NCBI GenBank assembly: GCA_030824535.1
Contig: JAVBXO010000209.1
Span: 1-32,382 of the forward strand
DNA from: Azonexus sp.
GTDB lineage: Bacteria > Pseudomonadota > Gammaproteobacteria > Burkholderiales > Rhodocyclaceae
DNA: 32,382 bases
Reading direction: 5' to 3'
Below, in pieces: positions 9,441 to 18,624 of the stretch. The notes under the pieces are model-generated. The model ran no database searches, had not been told where the DNA came from, and saw only the letters and a program-made list of their open reading frames with translations. Within the stretch, counting starts at the first letter, position 1, and every line of letters starts with the position of its first letter. The translations under genes were made by a program, and so were the position numbers.

Positions 9441-12400
9441 TCAAGGCCTCATTCGGCCTTGGACGATGGCTAAGGCCATGCTATTGATATAGGAGAGTTC
9501 CGGAGCGTCTTCTCCCCTATACCGCTTCACGAATGTGCCAGCCTCTGTAAGCAACTTGAGCGCGCCGACCACATCTCCTTTCATGTGCAGAATTTCGGCC
9601 AGGTTGTAGAGCGCTTTTGGAAGATGGCCCTCTGCAAACCCTTCTATTGTCCTCAGCAGATTTACTGCTTTGGTCAGATGGCTCTTAGCCTCATCAAACT
9701 GATATCTTTCGAGTGCATTTGCCCCCCAGTTCGCGAGGGCAATCCCTCTGTCAAAGTCGCTTGCATCAGGGTTCGCCATAACCGCAGTGAAGGCTCTTTC
9801 GAAAAGAGTGCGGGCCTCTTGTTCGTCTTCGCCTGCCTCCATGATGGCATTCGCCAAATTGATAAGTGCAGTTATGACTTCCTTGTGATCGTCGTCTAGG
9901 TCACGCTCAACAATCTCAACGTTCTTGCGCAGGAGGGACACCGCTTCTGTCGGTGTTCCCTGGGCAATCAGTCCATGCGCTAGCGCGGTGCGGACCGGTA
10001 CGCAGAGATGTGATTCTGGACCATCGGACGCTTCGTACAGGCTGAGCGACTCTCGAAGAATCTGTAACCAGTCATCGGCAGCGTTAGCATCTCGCAGCAC
10101 TGTTCCTGCGTCCGCGAGTATCTGCGACTTCGACTGCTCGCGAACACCTTCGATGCGGTTGGCGCTTCGAACCGCATTTCGGGCCATAGCGATGGCGCTT
10201 TCACGATTGCCTTGAGCCAACGCAATCCCTGCCTTCTGCATGAGAATGTTTGCATCGGTGATCGGGTCGATCCAAGCGCCCGACGCCTCAGAATCCGGAA
10301 ACGCGTTCGATAAAACCTTGGATGCACGCTTCAGGTCGTTGATTTTGAGCGCGAGGTGAGTCTCTACCACTGCCAGGAAGTTTCGCAGCTCAAGATCGAA
10401 CTGGCGCTTGCAAGCTTCGCCCTGACTGGTCACAAGCCAATCGATAAATTCGAGCCCGCGCTCAGGTTGAAACTCCCCCAACGATCCGGCAAGCTTTGAG
10501 GCCATGCGCAATCCTTCAAAACTGAGTTCGAACCAGTCGGTGCGGGTCGAAACCAGGCTTGCGAGGATCGCCTCACCTTCAGGAACACGAGCGGTACGAA
10601 TCAGGGAAGCACCTTGATGCAACCTCAACGTCGCTTCGACGATCGTCTTCGGCGTGGCATCGGGCTCAAATGCCTCGTCAAGTGCAAACTCGACTGTGGA
10701 TAGGCAGTGTTCGTAGTCTCCAATGCCATACATCAGTTCAGCCGCGCGCGTTATCCCCGCGACGAAGTGGCCGAACGAGCCGGCGCCGCACTCAATGTCG
10801 GCCTGATTCGCGTTCGCATGCTCCAAATAAGCTTTGATCCTTAGTTCCAAGCCAAGCCATGCCGGGGCATGCATGTCGATCTCAGCGAGCGCTTGGTACC
10901 AGTCCGCGTTATGACCGGACAGGTCCATGGCGTAGTTTTGTAGCACGACCAAGTAGGAGATCAGGTACTCTTCAGCCCGAGTGTAGGACGTCTGCGCAAC
11001 TTCGTTGATCGCCTTCAGCAGATCTTCAAGCAATAGGTGGCAGGCACGGAAGTAGGAAGCCTTTCGCTGCGCGTCCCCCATGCACCATGAGCGCATAGAA
11101 CGCACCAGCTGGGAATGCACTCGGTAGCAGTCGCCGTCCACGTGCGATATGCAGTACCGTCGCTCCCCCACTACGCGCTGAAAGTGATGTGAACCGACTC
11201 CCGGTAGCAGGCCGACACGTAGAGCGGCCGCGAATTGCTTCTCCGAGAACTCACCGAAGATCGAGAACACTTCCAATAAGTCGCGCTCGGGGGCCGTTAG
11301 ACCACGGAGGAATCGATCGTACATGTCGGAGGCGCTGCGGCCGAGAAGATCGATCGTAAAGTTGTCGTGGTGTCGCGCAACTTGCTCGACAGCAACCGTC
11401 AATGCCAAAGCGTGAACCGTCGCAGACTCATCACTTTCCCGACATCCTGCCAAGATGTCTCGCCTATGCTGGCGAAGCAGCTTTGCGATCGCTTGGCCTT
11501 CTGGAGCCTCACACTGGTCGTACCAAACTTCAACCCGGGACACGAAGGTCTCAGCGGCGGCTTGCTGCAAGCCAAGCAAGTCCCTCTGTTCAATGAGTTC
11601 CGGCCAACCGCTGGACGATCCAGCAGCGTCGTACTTCGCCCAAGCGATTGGCGTTCGGGAGAAGACTACGCATCGGACGGCGCGGCCCACGGGGCTTAGG
11701 AGCAGATTTGCTAGGAGCTGTTGGATGGCCCACTCGGCGTTATGCTCCTTCGATTCGGACTGGAGCCGGTCAAAGCCGTCAATGAAGAGCGTAAGCTGGC
11801 TATGCCGCTCTTGAAGTTGGTGGATGATGTCCGCCGCTAGCGCCTTCGGAGCCAGTGGGTCCAACGCCGCCGGAGCAATCGTTGCCAAATCGATGTCCGC
11901 AAAGCGTTCGGCAAACCGATTGCGCTGGCGAGACGCCTTCAAGTACGTCGCGCCTTTCAGGAGAAGCTTGGCGGTCCCAAACCCCTCGGCCGCCTCGCCA
12001 AAGACCTCTAGCCAGTCGGCCTTGAAGAGCGCATCCTTCTCTTCAAGGGCCTCGCTGGTGTCCTTTCCCTGATCGAGGAGATCCTTGAACAGTGTGGACT
12101 GGGAGATCGCCGACTGCTCATTCAGCCTCGCAGCCCAAGTCGTGTACATCACAAGGAACAGCGGACATCTGAATCCCGCAGCCCGCAAGGCCGGATAGAG
12201 TGCTTTGCCAAAGAGCTCGAACAGCGGATACGCGGAGTAATACCGAGGAGAGTCGAAGTCCAGCGAACAAATGCCGGTCTTTCTTCGCACCTCCGGCGTC
12301 ATGCGTGCATGTGCGTTGGAGCAAAGGGCTGTCTTGCCGATGCCAGATACTCCGCAAAAGGCCAGCACTGGTGGCGTGGTTGGCCCTTCCACTGCTGAAT

Positions 12401-12500
12401 CGATGTGCCTCAGAATCAGGTCAAGCTCGTCCGAGCGCGCGACGAATAGTTTGTCCCACTCTGGAAGTAGGACCGAAGGGAGAAGCTGGCTGTCTGGCAT
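9441..12500 (-). CDS. STAND/AAA-type NTPase with C-terminal TPR-like repeats
   Basis: Walker A CGVSGIGKTALC, Walker B LTLFIDGFDRL; long C-terminal helical repeats (e.g. SLYEASDGPESHLCVPVRTALAHGLIAQGTPTEAVSLLRKNVEIVERDLDDDHKEVITALINLANAIMEAGEDEQEARTLFERA). Start taken as MPDSQLLPS (12500); the ORF extends to 12554. Confidence 0.85.
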   Translation of the reverse strand: MPDSQLLPSVLLPEWDKLFVARSDELDLILRHIDSAVEGPTTPPVLAFCGVSGIGKTALCSNAHARMTPEVRRKTGICSLDFDSPRYYSAYPLFELFGKALYPALRAAGFRCPLFLVMYTTWAARLNEQSAISQSTLFKDLLDQGKDTSEALEEKDALFKADWLEVFGEAAEGFGTAKLLLKGATYLKASRQRNRFAERFADIDLATIAPAALDPLAPKALAADIIHQLQERHSQLTLFIDGFDRLQSESKEHNAEWAIQQLLANLLLSPVGRAVRCVVFSRTPIAWAKYDAAGSSSGWPELIEQRDLLGLQQAAAETFVSRVEVWYDQCEAPEGQAIAKLLRQHRRDILAGCRESDESATVHALALTVAVEQVARHHDNFTIDLLGRSASDMYDRFLRGLTAPERDLLEVFSIFGEFSEKQFAAALRVGLLPGVGSHHFQRVVGERRYCISHVDGDCYRVHSQLVRSMRSWCMGDAQRKASYFRACHLLLEDLLKAINEVAQTSYTRAEEYLISYLVVLQNYAMDLSGHNADWYQALAEIDMHAPAWLGLELRIKAYLEHANANQADIECGAGSFGHFVAGITRAAELMYGIGDYEHCLSTVEFALDEAFEPDATPKTIVEATLRLHQGASLIRTARVPEGEAILASLVSTRTDWFELSFEGLRMASKLAGSLGEFQPERGLEFIDWLVTSQGEACKRQFDLELRNFLAVVETHLALKINDLKRASKVLSNAFPDSEASGAWIDPITDANILMQKAGIALAQGNRESAIAMARNAVRSANRIEGVREQSKSQILADAGTVLRDANAADDWLQILRESLSLYEASDGPESHLCVPVRTALAHGLIAQGTPTEAVSLLRKNVEIVERDLDDDHKEVITALINLANAIMEAGEDEQEARTLFERAFTAVMANPDASDFDRGIALANWGANALERYQFDEAKSHLTKAVNLLRTIEGFAEGHLPKALYNLAEILHMKGDVVGALKLLTEAGTFVKRYRGEDAPELSYINSMALAIVQGRMRP

Positions 12501-12861
12501 GTCTGCGTAGTATTGATTTGTCGTTGGTTTGCAGAAAGTGAAAGCGTGCCACAACTTAACGTCACGGTCGATGCACCAAGCACAATTCTCGTTCGAGGAG
12601 CCGAACCTTTACTGCTTAATGGCTGCTTTGGGGTTGGCAGCAGCCAAGCGCTTTAGAAGGGGTGACGGTCTTCTTAGGCCGATCACCAGCCTGATGCCAA
12701 TTACAACAGGCGGCACGTCGGCCTTTGCTGACGTTCGCCGTCGCTGAAGGTAAAGACTGCTGACAAAAACAAAGCAGCCCTTCAATGTAAATACATAAGC
12801 CGGTGGCGATTTCCCACTTCCCATATGTGTCGGCCGCTGAAGATGCCATCGGACAGTTGTA

Positions 12862-15069
12862 TTAGATAACCAGGACTCCCTTCGAGAGGGGGAGAGTAAT
12901 GACGAAGGCGACGCCTCCCTCACGGTTTTGAGCCACAATATTGCCGCCCATTCCGCCAATCTGGATTTTGGCGGCATAAAGCCCCAACCCCATGTTCTCG
13001 GATGATGACCTGTCCGTGACCCCGAGTGAAAAGATAGCGACAGTGTCCTCGATGTGCTTTCCGTAATTGAGCACTTCGATTACCGCCATTTCGCCCTCGG
13101 CGCAAACGCTGATTTCGATGGTCGTCCCGTTAGCATAGCGCAACGCGTTATTCACAACGTGATCGAGGTGCTGATCGAGGGTGATTGGGTCATACACTGC
13201 AACGATTCCACTCGTCGGCCCGCTAGCCGTGACCGAATGTCTTTCTTCTCGTAGACGTTCAGTGAATTCAGCTACGTATTCCGCAATGTCCTGGTGGGAA
13301 ACGACAATTTCGCCGTTCTTCAACCCATCTTCCAGGCGGTTGGCTTCATAGAGCGCTTCTACGTTGCGCCGCATGCCTTCCAGGGCCCTACGATGCCGCT
13401 CAGACAGATCCTTGCTGGCCAACAACGTCCCGAGTGGCGATTTGATCCCGTGTCCGATCGCATGCAGATTGTGCTGCCGGATCTTCAGCAGTTCCAATTC
13501 CTTGGCGAACGCCTGTTGCCGCAGTAGCGTGTCACTGTCGACGCGACGCAGATGTCTGTTCAGGCGTTTTTGGTCCCGCTGAAACAGCACATGCATGACG
13601 CGTCCCAAGGTGCCGATCTGGTCCTTCTCGTGCGCGAACTGTTCCAGTCCGCCCAGTCGATGCGCCTTGGCAATCGAATGGGCTGTCCGGGTCAGCCGAT
13701 CAAGCTTGGACAACTTGACGATGGCAATCACGATCAGACATAGGATGGTGATCAGCAGGGCCACGATCCACATGAAGGCTCTTGCCGCGATATCCGGAAT
13801 CACGATGCGTTCTGCGGTCAAGGTTGCAGTCATGCGTGGCAAACCGTCGATGTCCTGCAGCTGGCTGACGTGGACCGGGGGCACGCCCCTGACTACAAGA
13901 CGGGCGATCCAGTTGCTGAGCGCTTGCCACTTCGTCGAGGGCGCTGAATCTTGATGTATCCCCAGCGCCGTCGAGTTCCATATGTCCGGGTCGGACGCCG
14001 AGCGATTCTCGGCCCTGACGATGAGCGCCGCGCGCGAAATAACGGAAGACATGTAGGCCTGTTCCAGCGACATGACTCCCTTTCCTATTTGGCCGGGTGT
14101 GAAGCCATAAGCTGACGATGGCTTGCCGACGGCCGGAGCAACTACGATCTCTGTCCCGATACGAAGGGCTTTGATGCCGCTCGATGGCCATGCCTCGCCA
14201 TCATTGAAGCCGGGGAGGATTCTCGAATCGATGCGGCCGAGGATGGTGACGACCGAGGATTCTCCGTCTTGGGCACGCTCATAAGCTTGAGCTTGCACAG
14301 CACGGTTTGGCTTTCCTCCATCACCGGTCAAGAACCCCGCCACCTCATGGAAGCCGTTCAGTTTCTTTCCCGGTGCGCGGCGACGGGTAATTGGCGTTGG
14401 GGGGGCCTCGAAGGCTAGGGTGATCGTCACCGTCCTCTGTCCATCAAACTGCAGGATGACGCGATCACTCTCAGCAAGCGGCTTCCCGGGGGAGTGGCGG
14501 GTAATCGGCGGCGATGGATAACGCAGGGCAAAGTAGACGAACCGGCCCGCAGGATCCAGCGGAAGCGCCGAAAAGCAAGCCTGAACGGTGTTGTTGGCTC
14601 CGGGACTCTGCTGAACACTGCCACGATTGGTTTCGATGGCGAATTCCGTTGAACAGCTGCGCGGCGGGGAGAACCGCAGTTCATCAGCCTGAAAGGAACG
14701 CTGGTTATCGCGCGTCAGGAAGTAGGAAAAAAACGGACGGCGGATGGTCATCACCTGCACTGAGCGGGCTGACCGGGTGTTTTCGGCAGGGTTTTCCAGC
14801 AGAGAGGAGCCGTCCGGCTCTCGCGTGCTCAGGAGGAATTCCGCCAGTTGACTGCGGAGTACCGACTCCTGGTGCATCTCATCCTTTGTCTTTGCCGCTC
14901 GAACGAAGTCGGCAATAGCCCATACCGTCAGGATCAGGAGGGCAATCCCCCCCAGGGCCATGGTCAGCGTAAAATTCCGAGCACTCCACCATTTCCGTAA
15001 GCGCTTTACGCGTGGATGCTCGCTAAACCTTCCAGCGATAGCCTTGGCGTGCGACAGCTTGAATTTCAT
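12862..15069 (-). CDS. Membrane sensor histidine kinase
   Basis: Two predicted TM segments flanking a large periplasmic region, HAMP-like linker, H-box HGIKSPLGTLL, N-box VVNNALRYA, G2 GLGLYAAK. ATG at 15069 or 15090. Confidence 0.88.
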   Translation of the reverse strand: MKFKLSHAKAIAGRFSEHPRVKRLRKWWSARNFTLTMALGGIALLILTVWAIADFVRAAKTKDEMHQESVLRSQLAEFLLSTREPDGSSLLENPAENTRSARSVQVMTIRRPFFSYFLTRDNQRSFQADELRFSPPRSCSTEFAIETNRGSVQQSPGANNTVQACFSALPLDPAGRFVYFALRYPSPPITRHSPGKPLAESDRVILQFDGQRTVTITLAFEAPPTPITRRRAPGKKLNGFHEVAGFLTGDGGKPNRAVQAQAYERAQDGESSVVTILGRIDSRILPGFNDGEAWPSSGIKALRIGTEIVVAPAVGKPSSAYGFTPGQIGKGVMSLEQAYMSSVISRAALIVRAENRSASDPDIWNSTALGIHQDSAPSTKWQALSNWIARLVVRGVPPVHVSQLQDIDGLPRMTATLTAERIVIPDIAARAFMWIVALLITILCLIVIAIVKLSKLDRLTRTAHSIAKAHRLGGLEQFAHEKDQIGTLGRVMHVLFQRDQKRLNRHLRRVDSDTLLRQQAFAKELELLKIRQHNLHAIGHGIKSPLGTLLASKDLSERHRRALEGMRRNVEALYEANRLEDGLKNGEIVVSHQDIAEYVAEFTERLREERHSVTASGPTSGIVAVYDPITLDQHLDHVVNNALRYANGTTIEISVCAEGEMAVIEVLNYGKHIEDTVAIFSLGVTDRSSSENMGLGLYAAKIQIGGMGGNIVAQNREGGVAFVITLPLSKGVLVI

Positions 15070-15715
15070 TCCAGTTCTGGTCGATGTCACAGAAAGCTCT
15101 TCGGATGTTCGAAAAATGGGTGGCCAACGCCGACGAACCTTGGGCTGACTTCAGGATGGCGGTCAAATCACGGTAGGGTACCGCGACACCCGGTTCCCGC
15201 GCGAGACGGTCTACCAGACTGCGTTGTGTGAGCGTCAAATTTACCCGCTTACCTTTCCAGAGCAGTTGCATCCTATCGTTGGGATCAACCTCAAGCCCTT
15301 CTGGCCACTCCATCGGAATCGCATCCCTATCCCGCTCCTTGGTCCACGTCAGTGCGTTCTCGACCTTGGTGATCAGGTCGAGCGGATTCACCGGCTTGCT
15401 AACGAAATCGTAACGGTTGAAATAGACAGCGACACTCTTCAGGGTGTCGTCAGCGGTCCCCGAGACGAATAGCGTAATGCAGCCCATTTCCTGAAGATCG
15501 CGCTGCAGGCCTAGCCCAGCGAATCGACCTCTTGCCGTAGGCGCCAGATTGATGTCGAGTAGTGCGATGTCATAGCGCTTTGTGAAAATCAGTGCACGCG
15601 CAGTTTCCTCGTCGCCCGCAGTGTCGATCTCGAGCCCTTGTATTTCCGCAAGGATGTCCTTCAGCTGCTGCTGAATGTCAGGCTCGTCATCGACGATCAA
15701 AACCTGGTTCTTCAT
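15023..15715 (-). CDS. OmpR-family response regulator
   Basis: Receiver domain (VLIVDDEPDIQQQL; IALLDINLAP; FVSKPVNPLDLI) and C-terminal winged-helix (LTLTQRSLVDRLAREPG...RRAFCDID...RQGYRWKV). Confidence 0.9.
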   Translation of the reverse strand: MKNQVLIVDDEPDIQQQLKDILAEIQGLEIDTAGDEETARALIFTKRYDIALLDINLAPTARGRFAGLGLQRDLQEMGCITLFVSGTADDTLKSVAVYFNRYDFVSKPVNPLDLITKVENALTWTKERDRDAIPMEWPEGLEVDPNDRMQLLWKGKRVNLTLTQRSLVDRLAREPGVAVPYRDLTAILKSAQGSSALATHFSNIRRAFCDIDQNWNEIQAVARQGYRWKV

Positions 15716-16133
15716 GGGGCCTCCCCGCTATCTACGCTCTCGTTTGCATCTTGGCGCATTCGCCGCCGCCTGTGCGTTCAGGATTCTTAATGGACGGACA
15801 CAAATATCAAGAAACGTTAATCGCTATCTGCGCGCATTGAAGCGCCCCGCCACCGCTTCACAAAGCTGAATCCGGGTATCAACCCTTCTTCATTGCATAA
15901 GTCAGACACTTGAGGCTATGGCGACATGGTGCGTACTAGCCCGGTCGGAACCGACTTTAGGAGTCTCATGTTGAACGCGTATAGCAGAGCAGTTTTGGAA
16001 CAGATTGGACGCCAGCTTGACCAGTCCATCTTTCCTGAAGTCCACAATGGCGGGCCGGTTTTGCCCGGTCCAACCGCCGTTGATTCCATCATGCCGGGGA
16101 AGGAGTTAGTTCGATTTGATTGTGCGTACATAT

Positions 16134-16176
16134 ACTATATGTAGTGTTTATGCGGCCATGTTGAACTATATGTAGT
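16134..16176. promoter_or_regulatory. Direct repeat of palindrome-like 12-mer ACTATATGTAGT (16134-16145 and 16165-16176), candidate operator of the CBASS-like operon
   Basis: Two exact copies 31 bp apart (start to start), 60-100 bp upstream of the first gene; copy 1 overlaps a TATACT -10-like hexamer (16131-16136). Confidence 0.55.
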
Positions 16177-16235
16177 AGAAGAAAAATTTCTTTGCAGTTA
16201 AAGAAGAATGCCTGAAAGACCTAGGGAGATTGGCA

Positions 16236-17159
16236 ATGAATGACATACCGGGCGACCAAAACCGTGACGATCGGCTCGACCTTTTGCGTGCACAACGTAC
16301 TTACTACGGTCGCGCTAAGCACTTGCAGACAGCGTTTCTCATCCTGGCGCTTGTCTTGCCTTGGGTTGGTGTATTTTGGAGTGTGGAGTACCCCGAAATT
16401 CGCCCCAAGGTGGCATTGGCCAGTATCGTGCTGCTGCTCCTTGAAATCGGCCTTGCAACAGGGCTTCAGCGCGATTGGGTCAAGACTGCAGCACGGATTC
16501 AAGAGCAGTTCGATACCGAAATATTTCAGCTTCCGTGGAACCAGTTAGTTGTTGGTTCGAAGGTGGCTCCAGAAATTATTCGCTCCGTGACGCGTAAACC
16601 CATCACGGCTAAGAAACGCAAAGACCTTGAGGATTGGTATGAGCACTGTGTCGGCTCTGTCCCTCTTCCTTTTGGTCGCCTTGTCTGCCAACGCACCAAT
16701 GTTGCCTACGACATGGAGGTCCGGAAAACTTTCGCTTGGGGTTTACTTATTACTGCAATCGGGATGGTCGTGTTCCTGATCTACCACCATGGCTTTCAGG
16801 AAGGCATTTCCTTTGCCGACTTGCTACTCACCGTCCTAGTCCCCTATATGCCGTTCGCTGCGTTCGTTCTTCGCGAATACCGTAGGCAGTACGATACCGT
16901 GGAGAGCCTTACCACGCTGAAGTCTGAAGTCGACAAGCTTTGGGCAAAGGCAGTAAAGATACCTGACGCCGCCGAACTGAGACAAGATTCTCGGAATCTT
17001 CAGGACGCAATCTATCGCAACCGTACGTCCAACCCGTTGGTGTACGACTGGGTCTATTGGTTGATGCGGAAACTCAACGAGGACTCTGCTCGACATGCGG
17101 TAGAGACCCTTGTCGCAGAAGTCAAGCGCAGCCTCACTCCGGCCAAGGAGGTTCAATGA
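16236..17159 (+). CDS. S-4TM-like putative pore-forming CBASS effector
   Basis: N-terminus MNDIPGDQNRDDRLDLLRAQRTYYGRAKHLQ resembles S-4TM family proteins; four hydrophobic segments (about AFLILALVLPWVGVFW, VALASIVLLLLEIGLATGL, FAWGLLITAIGMVVFLIY, LLLTVLVPYMPFAAFVL). AGGGAG Shine-Dalgarno before ATG 16236. Confidence 0.8.
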   Translation: MNDIPGDQNRDDRLDLLRAQRTYYGRAKHLQTAFLILALVLPWVGVFWSVEYPEIRPKVALASIVLLLLEIGLATGLQRDWVKTAARIQEQFDTEIFQLPWNQLVVGSKVAPEIIRSVTRKPITAKKRKDLEDWYEHCVGSVPLPFGRLVCQRTNVAYDMEVRKTFAWGLLITAIGMVVFLIYHHGFQEGISFADLLLTVLVPYMPFAAFVLREYRRQYDTVESLTTLKSEVDKLWAKAVKIPDAAELRQDSRNLQDAIYRNRTSNPLVYDWVYWLMRKLNEDSARHAVETLVAEVKRSLTPAKEVQ

Positions 17160-18601
17160 AACTGCTCAACCACTTCGAGACGTTCCTGGAAGACCACGTC
17201 AACCTTAACAATACTAGACTCAGACTGCTGACCGACAGCGTTGAGGCGGTAAAGAATGCGGTCAAGCAACTCGAATGGGGGCCGGAGATTGTCGACTTTG
17301 CTGAACAAGGCTCCTGGGCTCACGAGACCATTATCAAGCCTCAATCGGACAAGCCTTTTGATGCGGACTTACTTGTGTTCGTGAAAGCTGTGCCGGACTG
17401 GACGGCGAAGGACTACGTCAACAAACTGGTGACTGAACTAGATGCCCTTCCTGCATACAAGGAAAAAGTACGTCGCTTTTCCCATTGCGCCACTATCGAG
17501 TACGCCGGTGAACGAAAGATAGATATTGCCCCCTGTATTGTCGACCGGCTCTACCCTGGGACTTATGAAGTCTGCAACCGCGCTACGGATCAGTTCGAGC
17601 AATCCGAGCCGATTGCCTACACCGACTGGGTTAGGGGCAGGAATGCTATCGCCGGCGGCAATGACCTGAAGAAGGCTACGCGTTTGTTGAAGTACATGCG
17701 CGATATCAAAGGCAATTTCACCTGCCCTTCCTTCCTGCTCACAACTCTTCTCGGTTACCACGTCTACGATTTTGACCGCGATAGCGCTCAGTTTGCTGAC
17801 CTACCGACTACGCTCAAAACGTTGGTCGGTCGCTTGGATGACTGGCTACAGGCTCGCCCCGACGTGCCAGAGGTGGCCAATCCCGTACTCTACGGTGAAG
17901 ACCAGGCTTGCGGATGGGATCAATCCAAGTACGCGAATTTCCGCGACAAGGTGAACTTGTATCGTGGATGGATTGATGACGCGTACGACGAGGTTGATAA
18001 GGAAGAGTGCATTGGCAAGTGGCGTCGAGTGTTCGGCGATGGATTTGCAGAAGGCGAAACTAAGCGAGCCGCTGAGCAAGTCAGCGAAGCAGTTATGCGC
18101 ACAGATGGAACATCGCTAGTTCTTGGCAACCACTACGCGGACTTGGTCGCGATGGTCAAGGCACTCGGGGTCAAGGCTGTCCCACCACGCATCCACCGAC
18201 TGCCCCACATTGAGCGGCCGAAATGGCGCCGCGCGAGCGAGCAACTAACCGTTCGTGTGACAGCCGAGTTGAAAACCTCGAAAAACGGCCAGTTGATTCG
18301 CCAGATAAAGTCAGCAGAAACACTTCAGCAAGGTTACTCGGTAAAGTTTTGCGCGAAAACCGTACTCGGCGCTCCGTATCAGACAGATAACTACAGCATC
18401 AAGTGGCGCGTTACGAATACCGACAAGGCAGCGGTGGCCGCTAACCAACTGCGAGGTCAATTCTACCCATCCGATGAAGGTGCTTTTCGCAGCGAATCTT
18501 TGAGCTATCGCGGGGTGCACTTTGTCGAGGCCTTTGTCGTACGCAAGCGTGATCAGAGTCTAATGGGTCACTCTGAGCCCTTCTACGTCGTCATTGAATA
18601 A
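17156..18601 (+). CDS. CD-NTase (SMODS-type nucleotidyltransferase) with C-terminal AGS-C-like sensor domain
   Basis: Pol-beta NTase signature GSWAHETIIKP...FDADLLVFV with third acidic residue in RKIDIAPCIVDR; C-terminus resembles AGS-C (SVKFCAKTVLGAPYQTDNYSIKWRVTNTDKAAVAANQLRGQF...YRGVHFVEAFVV...LMGHSEPFYVVIE). ATGA overlap with the S-4TM gene; the supplied start at 17057 is too long. Confidence 0.87.
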   Translation: MKLLNHFETFLEDHVNLNNTRLRLLTDSVEAVKNAVKQLEWGPEIVDFAEQGSWAHETIIKPQSDKPFDADLLVFVKAVPDWTAKDYVNKLVTELDALPAYKEKVRRFSHCATIEYAGERKIDIAPCIVDRLYPGTYEVCNRATDQFEQSEPIAYTDWVRGRNAIAGGNDLKKATRLLKYMRDIKGNFTCPSFLLTTLLGYHVYDFDRDSAQFADLPTTLKTLVGRLDDWLQARPDVPEVANPVLYGEDQACGWDQSKYANFRDKVNLYRGWIDDAYDEVDKEECIGKWRRVFGDGFAEGETKRAAEQVSEAVMRTDGTSLVLGNHYADLVAMVKALGVKAVPPRIHRLPHIERPKWRRASEQLTVRVTAELKTSKNGQLIRQIKSAETLQQGYSVKFCAKTVLGAPYQTDNYSIKWRVTNTDKAAVAANQLRGQFYPSDEGAFRSESLSYRGVHFVEAFVVRKRDQSLMGHSEPFYVVIE

Positions 18602-18624
18602 CTCAATGGAATAATGGCCATATC

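Noticed and set aside
15926-16144. 72-aa ORF upstream of the CBASS-like operon
   Set aside because: Short, overlaps the putative promoter/operator repeat, no recognisable domain.
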